Shown one piece after another: positions 51,701 to 56,448 of a stretch of 64,000 bases of DNA. The notes under the pieces are model-generated. The model had not been told where the DNA came from. It did no database searches and worked only from the letters and a program-made list of their open reading frames with translations. The stretch is from assembly GCF_001039355.2 (NCBI RefSeq), contig NW_019775500.1, forward strand, positions 47,559-111,558, written 5' to 3'. The position numbers and the translations under genes were made by a program. This DNA comes from Lingula anatina. Taxonomy: Eukaryota; Brachiopoda; Lingulata; Lingulida; Lingulidae. Each line of letters starts with the position of its first letter. Position 1 is the first letter of the stretch.

Positions 51701-53657
51701 CACAAGCACCACCTTTATCATAGTATGCCTCCTCACATTGGCATGATCGTGTTTGCGCATCACAGAGAGCGAAGTAGTCAGCGCATCTGTCGATGCCTGG
51801 ATTGCAGTCCGCTTTCAAAGCCAACCTTGCCCCTGAAAAAAAAATTATGTAGATTAATCAAATTGAAAAAAGATTCATTCAGTTGTTTCATTCCTTGCTA
51901 AGGATGCAGTATTACACACTGCAGGTTCAAAACTAGTTAAAAGATGACCAAATTGATTTGCCAGGAATTTTAATCTGTGACGTATAATAAGGGATGGTTC
52001 CCTGTTCCAATTAATGGTGTTATTTTAGCATCCTGGGTTTCATGACAGAATTTTGTGAGACATATTAAACTGTGAATAAAGAGCACTTACTGACTTCGGG
52101 TAGACAGGTATATTCAATGTGCACATAGTTGATAAGAACATCTAAATTATATCCCACATCCGCACACTGAGCAGCTGTCAACTGGCCAGTGGTGGCATAG
52201 GAGTTACAGCTGGTCCGACCATGGCAGCGCTGTATGATGACCTGTCAAGAAGCAAAATTAATATTACATACCGGGGTATGTAAAACCTAGGATTTGGCAT
52301 CATAATGAATCCTAGGTAAAATCAACTGGAGATAAATAACTTTCCAACAAAAAATCTTGAAATAAACTTTAAAAAATAACTCGCTTTGGAATGTTATCAA
52401 AGTTTTGTCAAATTTTGCAAGATACAAGTAAAATAGAAAAGTGTTCTAGAGAGGTATGTATAGATTCTTACAATTTTTGTAATCTTGTTATTGTATCAGC
52501 TTCATTACCTTAGCATCAATCTTACAGTCCAGAGGACCTGGTGCCCCACACCTGCCACCAGAGGGGTTGTGGCCATACTGTTCCTTGATTATGTTGATCT
52601 TATTACCACCAGGGCATTGGAAAGTAACACGAGTGTTTGGACAACTGTCGAGCACTTTCACTGAAGAAAAAAAAAGACACATTTATAAAGTCTTTTTTGA
52701 GATGGTTCTGAAAAAAATCCTGCATTTCTTATCACAATGGACGTCTCACTGAAGCGGGGCCGTAGCGATAGTCCGAAGGTTCAATAGTCCAAAGGTTCAT
52801 TGGTCCGAATGTTCACTATAGAACCTTCGGACCAATGAACCCTTGATTAAAAAATCGATGAAAATGTTTTTTTCACTTTTCGGACCATGAACCTTTGGAC
52901 CAATGAACCTTCGGACTATCGAGACGCCCCCACGGAAGCTTGGACCCATCATACCAGTAAATGTAACATGATGGGTCCTTGCTTCAGTTTTTGGCCTTAC
53001 ATGCTTGGTTACAGCATTAAATACTTAGGATACTTACCCAAGCAGTAGCATATGTACAGGTACTGGGGCAAATATCATTGGGTTCAAGAATGAAGTTGCC
53101 CTGGCCTTTCACAAGTGTAATCTTGCACTTTGGTAATTAAACAAAACAGTATAAAAGCACTTGATTATGATTATTTGCGCTTTCCAGGTTTAAGCTTGTT
53201 CATTTTCATAGACAATTAAATTTGTGAAATGGAAAATTGGAATGTAGCCCCATGCTTAAGTCGAGGAACCCTAAAAACTCACGAAACTTTGCAATGCGTG
53301 AGATCCTGTAAGGTTCATCGTTTGAATTAATATCTTACAAACTATATGAAAAAAAGAGTGACTTTTATAAAACAATAAAGCATTTTACCTGCAACACAAC
53401 ATGCAACTTACAGCTTACATCTTCCCACAGAGCACCTCCACTTCAACTAGGTCAAACTAACTTCTAGACCAATCAGTGACGCTAATATTACCATGACCCA
53501 ATTAAAACAAAACATAGCGCACGTGTCGGTATCAAGCCGGGCCGTCTTCCCAGATTACAAACAGTCATCAATTATTTGAAAGTAGAGCTGTATGCAAGAA
53601 TCCCTTAATGATACTGTAATGATACCAAGTATAAACTTTACCGGGAGTTTAATTTCT

Positions 53658-53695
<38 letters not shown>

Positions 53696-55251
53696 ACCGA
53701 CTCCTTTTAATTTCTCCCAGTATTATTTTTGTACCAAACAGACGCACATTTGAACAGCGTTAACTACTTGTATGCCTCTAGATATATCAAGTATTAGACT
53801 GTAAGATCATAGCCATTGTACGAAATGTACTAGTATCAATGAAGGAAAATATATATGCATAGATACTTTTCATGGTGCAAATCTGCCACTCAGCGAAGAA
53901 ATAATTAAGTCAGCTCGATTTGGAAAGGGGGCTGACTTTTATTTAGTAATCTAAGCACCTGATTTACAAAAGCTAATATAACCATTAAAATAGTCGTAGA
54001 GAAGTATGTCGAAACTTTATATTATTACAGTTTTCTAAGTTAATTCTATTTATCATCATCATTATTATTATTTTCAGGTCCTTGAGGAATGCACGACCGT
54101 GTCTAGTCGGTCTTAGATGTTCTTCAATAAAACTATAAGCCTGCTTCCTGATTTTTAATACTTGTCATATATTGCAGAAATCGACAACAACTCAACAAAT
54201 CATAGCTTTTGATAAATGAATTTTCGCACCCTCTTATCAAAGTAATTTTCATTTAAAAATAAAATAAGAACAGTCTAAACATGGAGACCTAGCTGCTTAA
54301 GCAGGATTCTAGTTCCGCCACACTGGGACATACAGTATTCAAATCGATTAACTTTTAATTTTTTAATTACTGTTCAGTATTTATGCATTACTTATTATAT
54401 GAATTTTTTGTCTTCGTCATTTACATGAATATAGGCCTATATCATGTGCTAGTAAGGTAACTGAGAAAATAAGTAAGAGTGCAGACATGCTCTAAAACGG
54501 AGAAACAGGTAAGCAGGAATTCCCGTGTAAGTATCCAGGGGGGAATTTTGTAAAGATGCAGTGAGTCAAATTATGTCACAGTATAATCAACTAGTTTCAA
54601 ATCAAATCGGCATTAAATAAATTAAAACCCCGCAATCCCCGTGGACTTCAAATACAATAAAGTGTTGACGTAATGCTCTGCGGTTGAACATTCAGATATA
54701 TAGCATATATCAGTATATGTCTGGTTGATTATTATGTTCCTAACTCCCAGCTGTGTCCAGAACAACAGCGAATGGCTTTCGTGTTGTGCAAAGTGAAAAC
54801 GTGGCATCTGGTCAAATTAAGATAGTTTAAGAACAAAAACTTTCACACGTTTCCCCTTTTTCGCTTCAGAAGCTTTATCAGAACGCTTATTCAATATCCG
54901 AGCCTCGTTAATGCGGATCGCCGATCGTCAATAACTCTGCCCAGACCTCATTCAAGCGTCCACAAAACGCATTATAAAAAAATTACGAGTATCATTCAGC
55001 ACGAGACAAATTATGTGAGAAACATGGTGACTACACAGTGTGCACTTCTGGGATGAGAAGTCTGATATAAACTTGAACTAATTATACCATAAAGGCATTT
55101 TCAAAAATATTTTAAATCATACGCATGACTTTTTGATGAAGAGGTATTGAGTACGAAAACAAAGATGAAAATGTATATCCATACCTTCTTGAAAGACGCA
55201 GCCTGGTATAACAAATGATAATCCTCCCAGTATCAAAATTCCTAGATTCAT
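21417..55251 (-). CDS. Gene 2: giant SUEL-lectin / 68-module EB receptor, complete
   Basis: 74 exons by my reading, all GT-AG. Order: signal peptide (55185-55251), SUEL lectin on two exons (52509-52660, 52091-52241), 68 EB/EGF-like modules one per exon (51832 down to 22843), juxtamembrane exon, transmembrane helix, cytoplasmic tail. The parts sum to 9,690 nt, exactly 3,230 codons with the stop, which supports the model. Each module has six Cys (C-C-C-CxC-C) in 40-47 residues and symmetric phase 1. Predicted product: a type I single-pass membrane protein with a carbohydrate-binding head on a very long disulfide-rich stalk. The tail has a proline-rich stretch and an ITIM-like SAYGEI, suggesting signalling. 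Database searches may name such proteins MEGF-like, or prion-like domain-bearing protein 25-like; I do not recognise a specific orthologue. Ligand and function are not shown by the sequence. No internal second signal peptide or transmembrane segment was seen, so I treat it as one gene. Confidence 0.85.
22247..22331 (-). CDS. Gene 2 exon, transmembrane helix
   Basis: Encodes VALFVIAMLIILLLLCVGLL followed by LLYRWYQ: about 23 hydrophobic residues and then a basic stop-transfer side. Enters in phase 1, leaves in phase 2. Confidence 0.88.
22509..22565 (-). CDS. Gene 2 exon, juxtamembrane linker
   Basis: 19 codons: VDARPSLLVEDPPWTDNPV plus a split T completed as Trp by the next exon. Cysteine-free spacer between module 68 and the membrane. 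Confidence 0.75.
22843..22962 (-). CDS. Gene 2 exon, module 68
   Basis: 40 codons; opens VPSLPPGAAC, closes EDTTCG. Last module before the membrane. Confidence 0.87.
22963..23721. other. Gene 2 intron
   Basis: About 760 bp. Two copies of a block like GCTTAAGGCATTTCCTTTTAAA (near 23387 and 23541) suggest a repeat remnant; no exon was seen. Confidence 0.45.
23722..23850 (-). CDS. Gene 2 exon, module 67
   Basis: 43 codons; opens APVSAGLLYGSC, closes RRGACG. Confidence 0.87.
23851..24813. other. Gene 2 intron
   Basis: About 960 bp, AT-rich, with no module-like coding on the minus strand and nothing convincing on the plus strand. Confidence 0.5.
24814..24936 (-). CDS. Gene 2 exon, module 66
   Basis: 41 codons; opens APTIPLSSPC, closes VGGSCS. 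Confidence 0.87.
25282..25404 (-). CDS. Gene 2 exon, module 65
   Basis: 41 codons; opens VPVLPLNADC, closes NGSVCG. Confidence 0.87.
25686..25808 (-). CDS. Gene 2 exon, module 64
   Basis: 41 codons; opens VPLGSLGDVC, closes WGDHCG. Confidence 0.87.
26128..26250 (-). CDS. Gene 2 exon, module 63
   Basis: 41 codons; opens VLKSAIGGAC, closes KEGFCG. Confidence 0.87.
26465..26596 (-). CDS. Gene 2 exon, module 62
   Basis: 44 codons; opens VPQGEPGSLYGPC (longer lead-in than usual), closes SSGTCG. Confidence 0.87.
26597..27220. other. Gene 2 intron
   Basis: About 620 bp of AT-rich sequence; no exon or repeat recognised. Confidence 0.5.
27221..27343 (-). CDS. Gene 2 exon, module 61
   Basis: 41 codons; opens VSQLPLGSVC, closes SGTSCG. 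Confidence 0.87.
27463..27591 (-). CDS. Gene 2 exon, module 60
   Basis: 43 codons; opens VPKRPNMAAC, closes NRGSCG. Confidence 0.87.
27688..27743. repeat. (AAAT)n-type microsatellite
   Basis: About 14 AAAT-type tetranucleotide units in the intron between modules 59 and 60. Confidence 0.85.
27764..27886 (-). CDS. Gene 2 exon, module 59
   Basis: 41 codons; opens EIKGTLSAPC, closes NNGRCG. Confidence 0.87.
28092..28214 (-). CDS. Gene 2 exon, module 58
   Basis: 41 codons; opens ALKKALLIKC, closes TGDVCS. Confidence 0.87.
28497..28634 (-). CDS. Gene 2 exon, module 57 (extra Cys)
   Basis: 46 codons; opens ALSRVRRSLHASC, closes IGNIC with a split T that makes a second Cys at the junction (CC) where other modules have Gly or Ser. 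The RVRR run before the first Cys resembles a furin-type basic site. Confidence 0.82.
29025..29147 (-). CDS. Gene 2 exon, module 56
   Basis: 41 codons; opens GEKVLLGAVC, closes TRQICG. Confidence 0.87.
29417..29539 (-). CDS. Gene 2 exon, module 55
   Basis: 41 codons; opens APRGVLNSPC, closes AGQDCS. Confidence 0.87.
29901..30023 (-). CDS. Gene 2 exon, module 54
   Basis: 41 codons; opens EQSLQLGESC, closes VHGRCS. A single ambiguous base (29813) lies in the intron just downstream in transcription. Confidence 0.87.
30266..30388 (-). CDS. Gene 2 exon, module 53
   Basis: 41 codons; opens GRLGVLGYPC, closes TQGMCS. Confidence 0.87.
30438..30530. repeat. (GT)n and (GA)n microsatellites
   Basis: A GT/GTGC tract (30438-30480) followed by a GA tract (about 30506-30530) in a 160-bp intron. 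Confidence 0.85.
30549..30671 (-). CDS. Gene 2 exon, module 52
   Basis: 41 codons; opens GRQPDVGEPC, closes INKSCG. The donor is GTTAGT. Confidence 0.86.
30893..31015 (-). CDS. Gene 2 exon, module 51
   Basis: 41 codons; opens EPLGTLNSGC, closes NNGICS. Confidence 0.87.
31176..31298 (-). CDS. Gene 2 exon, module 50
   Basis: 41 codons; opens VPTAAVEFPC, closes VGDTCG. A (CA)n tract (31145-31166) sits 10 bp past its GTGGGT donor. Confidence 0.87.
31596..31718 (-). CDS. Gene 2 exon, module 49
   Basis: 41 codons; opens VPKKSLGDVC, closes QTGRCG. Confidence 0.87.
31975..32034 (-). pseudogene. Duplicate of the 3' half of module 48
   Basis: Reads FGVCVCRNGYYADGTQCG and ends in a GTAAGA donor, like the second half of module 48 (GICVCRQGYYDSDGTQCG) about 75 bp upstream in transcription. 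The first half of the module is missing, and the CTAG acceptor-like site before it gives a stop in phase 1, so it is probably not spliced in. Confidence 0.6.
32049..32174 (-). CDS. Gene 2 exon, module 48
   Basis: 42 codons; opens VPKAGLGQPC, closes DGTQCG. Followed by a truncated copy of its own 3' half (31975-32034). Confidence 0.87.
32357..32479 (-). CDS. Gene 2 exon, module 47
   Basis: 41 codons; opens VPLSSLGASC, closes SNGLCG. Confidence 0.87.
32708..32833 (-). CDS. Gene 2 exon, module 46
   Basis: 42 codons; opens AVQQGLRGLC, closes SGEICG. Confidence 0.86.
33157..33282 (-). CDS. Gene 2 exon, module 45
   Basis: 42 codons; opens ASLSGLYGQC, closes NSGVCG. Confidence 0.86.
33484..33606 (-). 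CDS. Gene 2 exon, module 44
   Basis: 41 codons; opens VPLQPLGLPC, closes LRGVCG. The donor is GTTGGT. Confidence 0.86.
33928..34056 (-). CDS. Gene 2 exon, module 43
   Basis: 43 codons; opens ASEAGFSEPC, closes DREACG. Confidence 0.86.
34260..34382 (-). CDS. Gene 2 exon, module 42
   Basis: 41 codons; opens VPVSSLFASC, closes EGENCG. Confidence 0.87.
34570..34698 (-). CDS. Gene 2 exon, module 41
   Basis: 43 codons; opens EPLKSLNEEC, closes LNGQCG. Confidence 0.87.
34936..35058 (-). CDS. Gene 2 exon, module 40
   Basis: 41 codons; opens VPLQRLGSRC, closes VQGACG. Confidence 0.87.
35314..35442 (-). CDS. Gene 2 exon, module 39
   Basis: 43 codons; opens EPKKSLTFQC, closes IIDKCS. Confidence 0.87.
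35702..35824 (-). CDS. Gene 2 exon, module 38
   Basis: 41 codons; opens VGRGGLGNPC, closes TSNTCG. Confidence 0.86.
36187..36312 (-). CDS. Gene 2 exon, module 37
   Basis: 42 codons; opens VSKVSLGRPC, closes LEGQCG. Acceptor chosen at GTCAG (36313-36314) because it gives phase 1. Confidence 0.83.
36672..36812 (-). CDS. Gene 2 exon, module 36
   Basis: 47 codons; opens VAEPEEGQLGRLDHMC (long lead-in), closes DGRKCR. Confidence 0.85.
36964..37089 (-). CDS. Gene 2 exon, module 35
   Basis: 42 codons; opens VPRIPLGSPC, closes QNGICG. Confidence 0.88.
37090..38348. other. Long gene 2 intron with inserted foreign-looking sequence
   Basis: About 1.26 kb where neighbouring introns are 130-500 bp. 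It is CpG-richer than its surroundings near 37180-37480, holds an ambiguous base at 37177, and carries a small minus-strand ORF (37145-37300). No EB exon was found inside. Confidence 0.55.
37145..37300 (-). other. 51-codon minus-strand ORF, unidentified
   Basis: Begins MPPVVRGRRSTHQDAKMEKA and ends GQIIEAVWV before TAG; one codon holds the N at 37177. It is basic and charged, unlike the EB exons around it. Possibly the 5' end of a transposon ORF inserted in the intron; no family is recognised. Confidence 0.3.
38349..38471 (-). CDS. Gene 2 exon, module 34
   Basis: 41 codons; opens VPKAQVGEGC, closes REHRCG. Confidence 0.87.
38672..38809 (-). CDS. Gene 2 exon, module 33
   Basis: 46 codons; opens VSSSKPGQVGSYC, closes SNGICS. 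The acceptor CAAG was preferred over GCAG eight bases on because only the former keeps phase 1. Confidence 0.8.
39000..39119 (-). CDS. Gene 2 exon, module 32
   Basis: 40 codons; opens VLRSNFGELC, closes DRGQCG. Confidence 0.87.
39295..39417 (-). CDS. Gene 2 exon, module 31
   Basis: 41 codons; opens ELRGLLSGPC, closes SNDACG. Confidence 0.87.
39546..39671 (-). CDS. Gene 2 exon, module 30
   Basis: 42 codons; opens VPIVALNADC, closes KAGKCG. Confidence 0.87.
40119..40238 (-). CDS. Gene 2 exon, module 29
   Basis: 40 codons; opens VPERSVVVC (one residue shorter lead-in), closes KQDSCG. Confidence 0.86.
40629..40751 (-). CDS. Gene 2 exon, module 28
   Basis: 41 codons; opens AARGRLQSPC, closes HRTQCG. 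Confidence 0.87.
41010..41132 (-). CDS. Gene 2 exon, module 27
   Basis: 41 codons; opens VPKKSIGSIC, closes DRGKCG. Confidence 0.87.
41276..41416 (-). CDS. Gene 2 exon, module 26 (tandem acceptors)
   Basis: 47 codons with the upstream acceptor, opening VSVSYEGAAGGRC and closing HDGKCG. A second CAG six bases on would end the exon at 41410 and drop two residues in frame. I chose the upstream site for its pyrimidine tract. Confidence 0.83.
41598..41732 (-). CDS. Gene 2 exon, module 25
   Basis: 45 codons; opens VPKKTLDAFC, closes QLDACG. Partner of gene 1 module 28 at the window edge. Confidence 0.87.
41946..42068 (-). CDS. Gene 2 exon, module 24
   Basis: 41 codons; opens EAKGKLNTPC, closes KQNLCS. 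Partner of gene 1 module 27. Confidence 0.87.
42378..42500 (-). CDS. Gene 2 exon, module 23
   Basis: 41 codons; opens VLKVPLSSTC, closes EQGGRCS. Nearly identical core to gene 1 module 26. Confidence 0.9.
42704..42826 (-). CDS. Gene 2 exon, module 22
   Basis: 41 codons; opens VPLGELGRTC, closes KHGVCG. Partner of gene 1 module 25. Confidence 0.87.
42963..43134. mobile_element. Diverged MITE-like element, family A copy 2
   Basis: Aligns with 2846-3011 (GCCGTCTTC, GGGTCTT, TTTCTGTC, AAAATGGAGGA blocks) but its terminal repeats are decayed. Confidence 0.6.
43241..43381 (-). CDS. Gene 2 exon, module 21
   Basis: 47 codons; opens VPHVSYNSQC, closes QGDKCG. Partner of gene 1 module 24; same enlarged Cys3-Cys4 loop. 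Confidence 0.87.
43642..43764 (-). CDS. Gene 2 exon, module 20
   Basis: 41 codons; opens ASNGQVLTPC, closes KNALCG. Partner of gene 1 module 23. Confidence 0.87.
44003..44128 (-). CDS. Gene 2 exon, module 19
   Basis: 42 codons; opens DRKNKLYSAC, closes AQDVCS; donor GTGGGT. Partner of gene 1 module 22. Confidence 0.86.
44371..44493 (-). CDS. Gene 2 exon, module 18
   Basis: 41 codons; opens VLKGGLGRPC, closes KSDTCG; donor GTAACA. Partner of gene 1 module 21. Confidence 0.86.
44723..44857 (-). CDS. Gene 2 exon, module 17
   Basis: 45 codons; opens VPKLALGEQC, closes NNSTCG. Partner of gene 1 module 20. Confidence 0.87.
45156..45275 (-). CDS. Gene 2 exon, module 16
   Basis: 40 codons; opens VLGGILGLLC, closes EQDICG. 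Partner of gene 1 module 19. Confidence 0.87.
45490..45612 (-). CDS. Gene 2 exon, module 15
   Basis: 41 codons; opens VLKPLPGERC, closes VDGHCG. Partner of gene 1 module 18. Confidence 0.88.
45909..46031 (-). CDS. Gene 2 exon, module 14
   Basis: 41 codons; opens ELRGLVLKPC, closes KQGQCR. Partner of gene 1 module 17. Confidence 0.87.
46494..46622 (-). CDS. Gene 2 exon, module 13
   Basis: 43 codons; opens VEKLGLSVSC, closes EEQVCS. Partner of gene 1 module 16. Confidence 0.86.
46854..46976 (-). CDS. Gene 2 exon, module 12
   Basis: 41 codons; opens DPRGFLDTPC, closes KNDECG. Partner of gene 1 module 15. Confidence 0.87.
47289..47420 (-). CDS. Gene 2 exon, module 11
   Basis: 44 codons; opens EPNILTTFNC, closes EQEMCS; donor GTTAGT. 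Partner of gene 1 module 14. Confidence 0.86.
47647..47800. mobile_element. MITE-like element, family B copy 1
   Basis: Contains CCGTAGCCAGG at one end and GGGTT...AAGAACCCCCCTT and AAAGGTCCACTTTTTCAG blocks shared with 49168-49333 and 63545-63714. It ends nine bases before the donor of module 10. Confidence 0.7.
47811..47942 (-). CDS. Gene 2 exon, module 10
   Basis: 44 codons; opens ELKRSLASAC, closes KSGHCG. Partner of gene 1 module 11. The intron downstream in transcription holds a MITE-like insertion. Confidence 0.87.
48233..48358 (-). CDS. Gene 2 exon, module 9
   Basis: 42 codons; opens EKKVPLNEPC, closes KHTACG. Partner of gene 1 module 10. Confidence 0.87.
48639..48758 (-). CDS. Gene 2 exon, module 8
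   Basis: 40 codons; opens VPHFGLGAPC, closes LEGECG; donor GTGTGT. Partner of gene 1 module 9. Confidence 0.86.
48948..49067 (-). CDS. Gene 2 exon, module 7
   Basis: 40 codons; opens VLKKLHEESC, closes FENKCG. Probable partner of gene 1 module 8. Confidence 0.86.
49168..49333. mobile_element. MITE-like element, family B copy 2, with target duplication
   Basis: Terminal inverted repeats GGCCCGTAGCCAG and CTGGCTATGGGCC, flanked on both sides by AATACTA (49161-49167 and 49334-49340). Short and non-coding, as expected of a MITE. Confidence 0.8.
49506..49631 (-). CDS. Gene 2 exon, module 6
   Basis: 42 codons; opens ETKVLIDESC, closes RDRTCG. Confidence 0.86.
49814..49939 (-). CDS. Gene 2 exon, module 5
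   Basis: 42 codons; opens VPKLELKSKC, closes KENKCG. Confidence 0.87.
50171..50420 (-). repeat. 63-bp tandem repeat, four in-phase copies of a half exon plus donor
   Basis: Spaced exactly 63 bp (TCAACC at 50171, 50234, 50297, 50360). Each copy holds the 3' half of module 4 (GTCQCVGAYYNKDSACG or a close variant) and a GTAAGT donor, then a short stretch read as KWLR. The frame stays open through all copies. Confidence 0.9.
50372..50497 (-). CDS. Gene 2 exon, module 4 (four alternative donors)
   Basis: 42 codons with the first donor met; opens VPLLGLGSSC, closes NKDSACG. Later donors, 63, 126 and 189 bp on, would extend the exon to 50309, 50246 or 50183, each adding 21 codons with three Cys and keeping phase 1. 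Confidence 0.82.
50875..51003 (-). CDS. Gene 2 exon, module 3
   Basis: 43 codons; opens VPKLPVGGAC, closes KNGECG. Confidence 0.87.
51273..51398 (-). CDS. Gene 2 exon, module 2
   Basis: 42 codons; opens VPKILLNKPC, closes KNETCG. Confidence 0.87.
51701..51832 (-). CDS. Gene 2 exon, module 1
   Basis: 44 codons; opens ARLALKADC after a split Arg codon, closes KGGACG. First module after the lectin. Confidence 0.86.
52091..52241 (-). CDS. Gene 2 exon 3, SUEL lectin second half
   Basis: Enters in phase 0 and leaves in phase 1. Reads VIIQRCHGRTSC, then AAQCADVG and LDVLINYVHIEYTC: the C-G-x-x-x-C core and the closing strand-Cys typical of SUEL/galactose-binding lectin domains (Pfam Gal_Lectin). 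Confidence 0.85.
52509..52660 (-). CDS. Gene 2 exon 2, SUEL lectin first half
   Basis: Enters in phase 1, leaves in phase 0. Starts VKVLDSCPNTRVTFQC, then NKINIIKEQYG, matching the family pattern of an L-x-C strand followed by I-x-I and the YG turn, and ends DCKIDAK. Confidence 0.85.
52766..52922. mobile_element. Fold-back element with ~43-bp inverted arms
   Basis: The left arm (52766-52809) starts CGATAGTCCGAAGGTTCA; the right arm (52880-52922) is its near-perfect reverse complement. The arms are themselves built from the motif GGTTCATTGGTCC. Located in intron 1 of gene 2. Confidence 0.75.
53038..53127 (-). pseudogene. Orphan SUEL-lectin-like exon in intron 1 of gene 2
   Basis: 30 codons: CKITLVKGQGNF, then EPNDICPSTCTYATAW, followed by a good GTAAGT donor. 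This resembles the second half of a SUEL lectin just before its last strand. It is bounded in phase 0, does not fit the phase-1 junctions on either side, and the domain's other parts are absent, so it looks like a relic of another lectin copy. Confidence 0.5.
53128..55184. other. Gene 2 intron 1, upstream part
   Basis: About 2 kb, AT-rich; apart from the microsatellite I see no exon or known repeat. Confidence 0.5.
53661..53690. repeat. (GA)n microsatellite
   Basis: Pure AG repeats of about 15 units in intron 1 of gene 2. Confidence 0.9.
55185..55251 (-). CDS. Gene 2 exon 1, start codon and signal peptide
   Basis: ATG at 55251-55249 begins MNLGILILGGLSFVIPGC and the exon ends VFQE plus a split G before GTATGG (phase 1). 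A hydrophobic core of about 14 residues is consistent with a secretory signal. Confidence 0.82.
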
Positions 55252-56448
55252 TTCTGACGAAGGTACCTAAGTTTGTTTCAACAAGTTAAAATATGATACA
55301 TTTCGCATGGAGAAGTTCTTGCTGAGCAAATTAACTATGTCAGAGGAGGAAATTTTCTCACGATTTATAGATTCTGGTGATATGCAAGGTGTTGCCTTCT
55401 TTATGACAGAAAGAATTGTTTCAGGCAATAACAGAATAAGAGTCATCGGAGAAAAAAGTAGTGGTCATTTCTTTCTTGTTTTTTTCTTTTTGTCTGGGAG
55501 CTTCTCAAGTACATGACTCTAAGACGTCGCACTTTAAGGGTCAGTACTCATAGATACAAGGTAAAACTGGCAATTCGTGAACCGTGTGATGCACACCACC
55601 TACAGGCAATGAGGTGAATTAATCCTGAGGGAATTAACGATGTATGTTTTAAGTGCTGGCGGCTAAAATCTCTGGAAATCAGAGCGGCAGGCTGCGTCAT
55701 CAATTGCGGACACTTAACCTGCATTTATTGCCTAGTGCTATTGGTGTTTTTGGATATGGATGATAACGAAGAGTCATTGAAGAGGAAATAGCCTACTTTG
55801 GCCAAATTTTCAATTTTCTGATTAGATTAAAAGAAAAGTGGATCATGCTTGAAATTTAATTGATTTTAATTTGCTGTTTGATAAAAAGAAATCATGGGAT
55901 AAAAGCAAGTTCATCACAAACGCACACATTGTATTACATCACCTTTTATTTCATAAAGTCGTATTACCCGGTATATAATGTTTTCAGTAAAAGAATCCGA
56001 AACAGTGAAATGCTGCAAGTTTTTTAAAACTTAATTGTAATGTAAGATGGTTTTAATCTAATGTCTCAGAATTGTGATGCGCAGAATGGCGTGTTAATTC
56101 TTCTCACTAAAAATTCAGTCACGTTTTTGTTTGTAATTTGCCTAAGGTTTGAATGATACAAACTAGGACCCATAAAGGCGCAAAACAAATAAGCTTCCTT
56201 CCGGTGACTGTTGTGAATGTTCTGGTCCGTTTGATCAAAACCTTGTAAACTGAATGTACAAACCCAGCCCCACAGTGACTATAGAGTAAAAGACGATATA
56301 GGAACTGGTGCTGGGTATCCACTTGGTAAGCACCGTCTCATTTTCAGGTAGCATATAATTACTGTTGATTTTTATTCTATTTTTCATTTTTATTTATTTA
56401 TTTAACATCCATTAAGTATTCACCTTCGAAAACACTTTGCAGGTATCC
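55252..56448. other. Intergenic spacer between gene 3 and gene 2
   Basis: About 1.2 kb expected to hold the gene 2 promoter and the gene 3 3' UTR. No gene or clear promoter motif was identified. Confidence 0.6.
56389..56402 (-). other. Candidate polyadenylation signals, gene 3
   Basis: Overlapping AATAAA hexamers on the minus strand about 50 bp past the gene 3 stop. Confidence 0.5.

Noticed and set aside
21417-55251. Splitting gene 2 into two or more genes at the longer introns (23.8, 26.6, 37.1 kb)
   Set aside because: No second signal peptide, transmembrane exon, start context or stop-bearing terminal exon was found between modules, and the phases run through.
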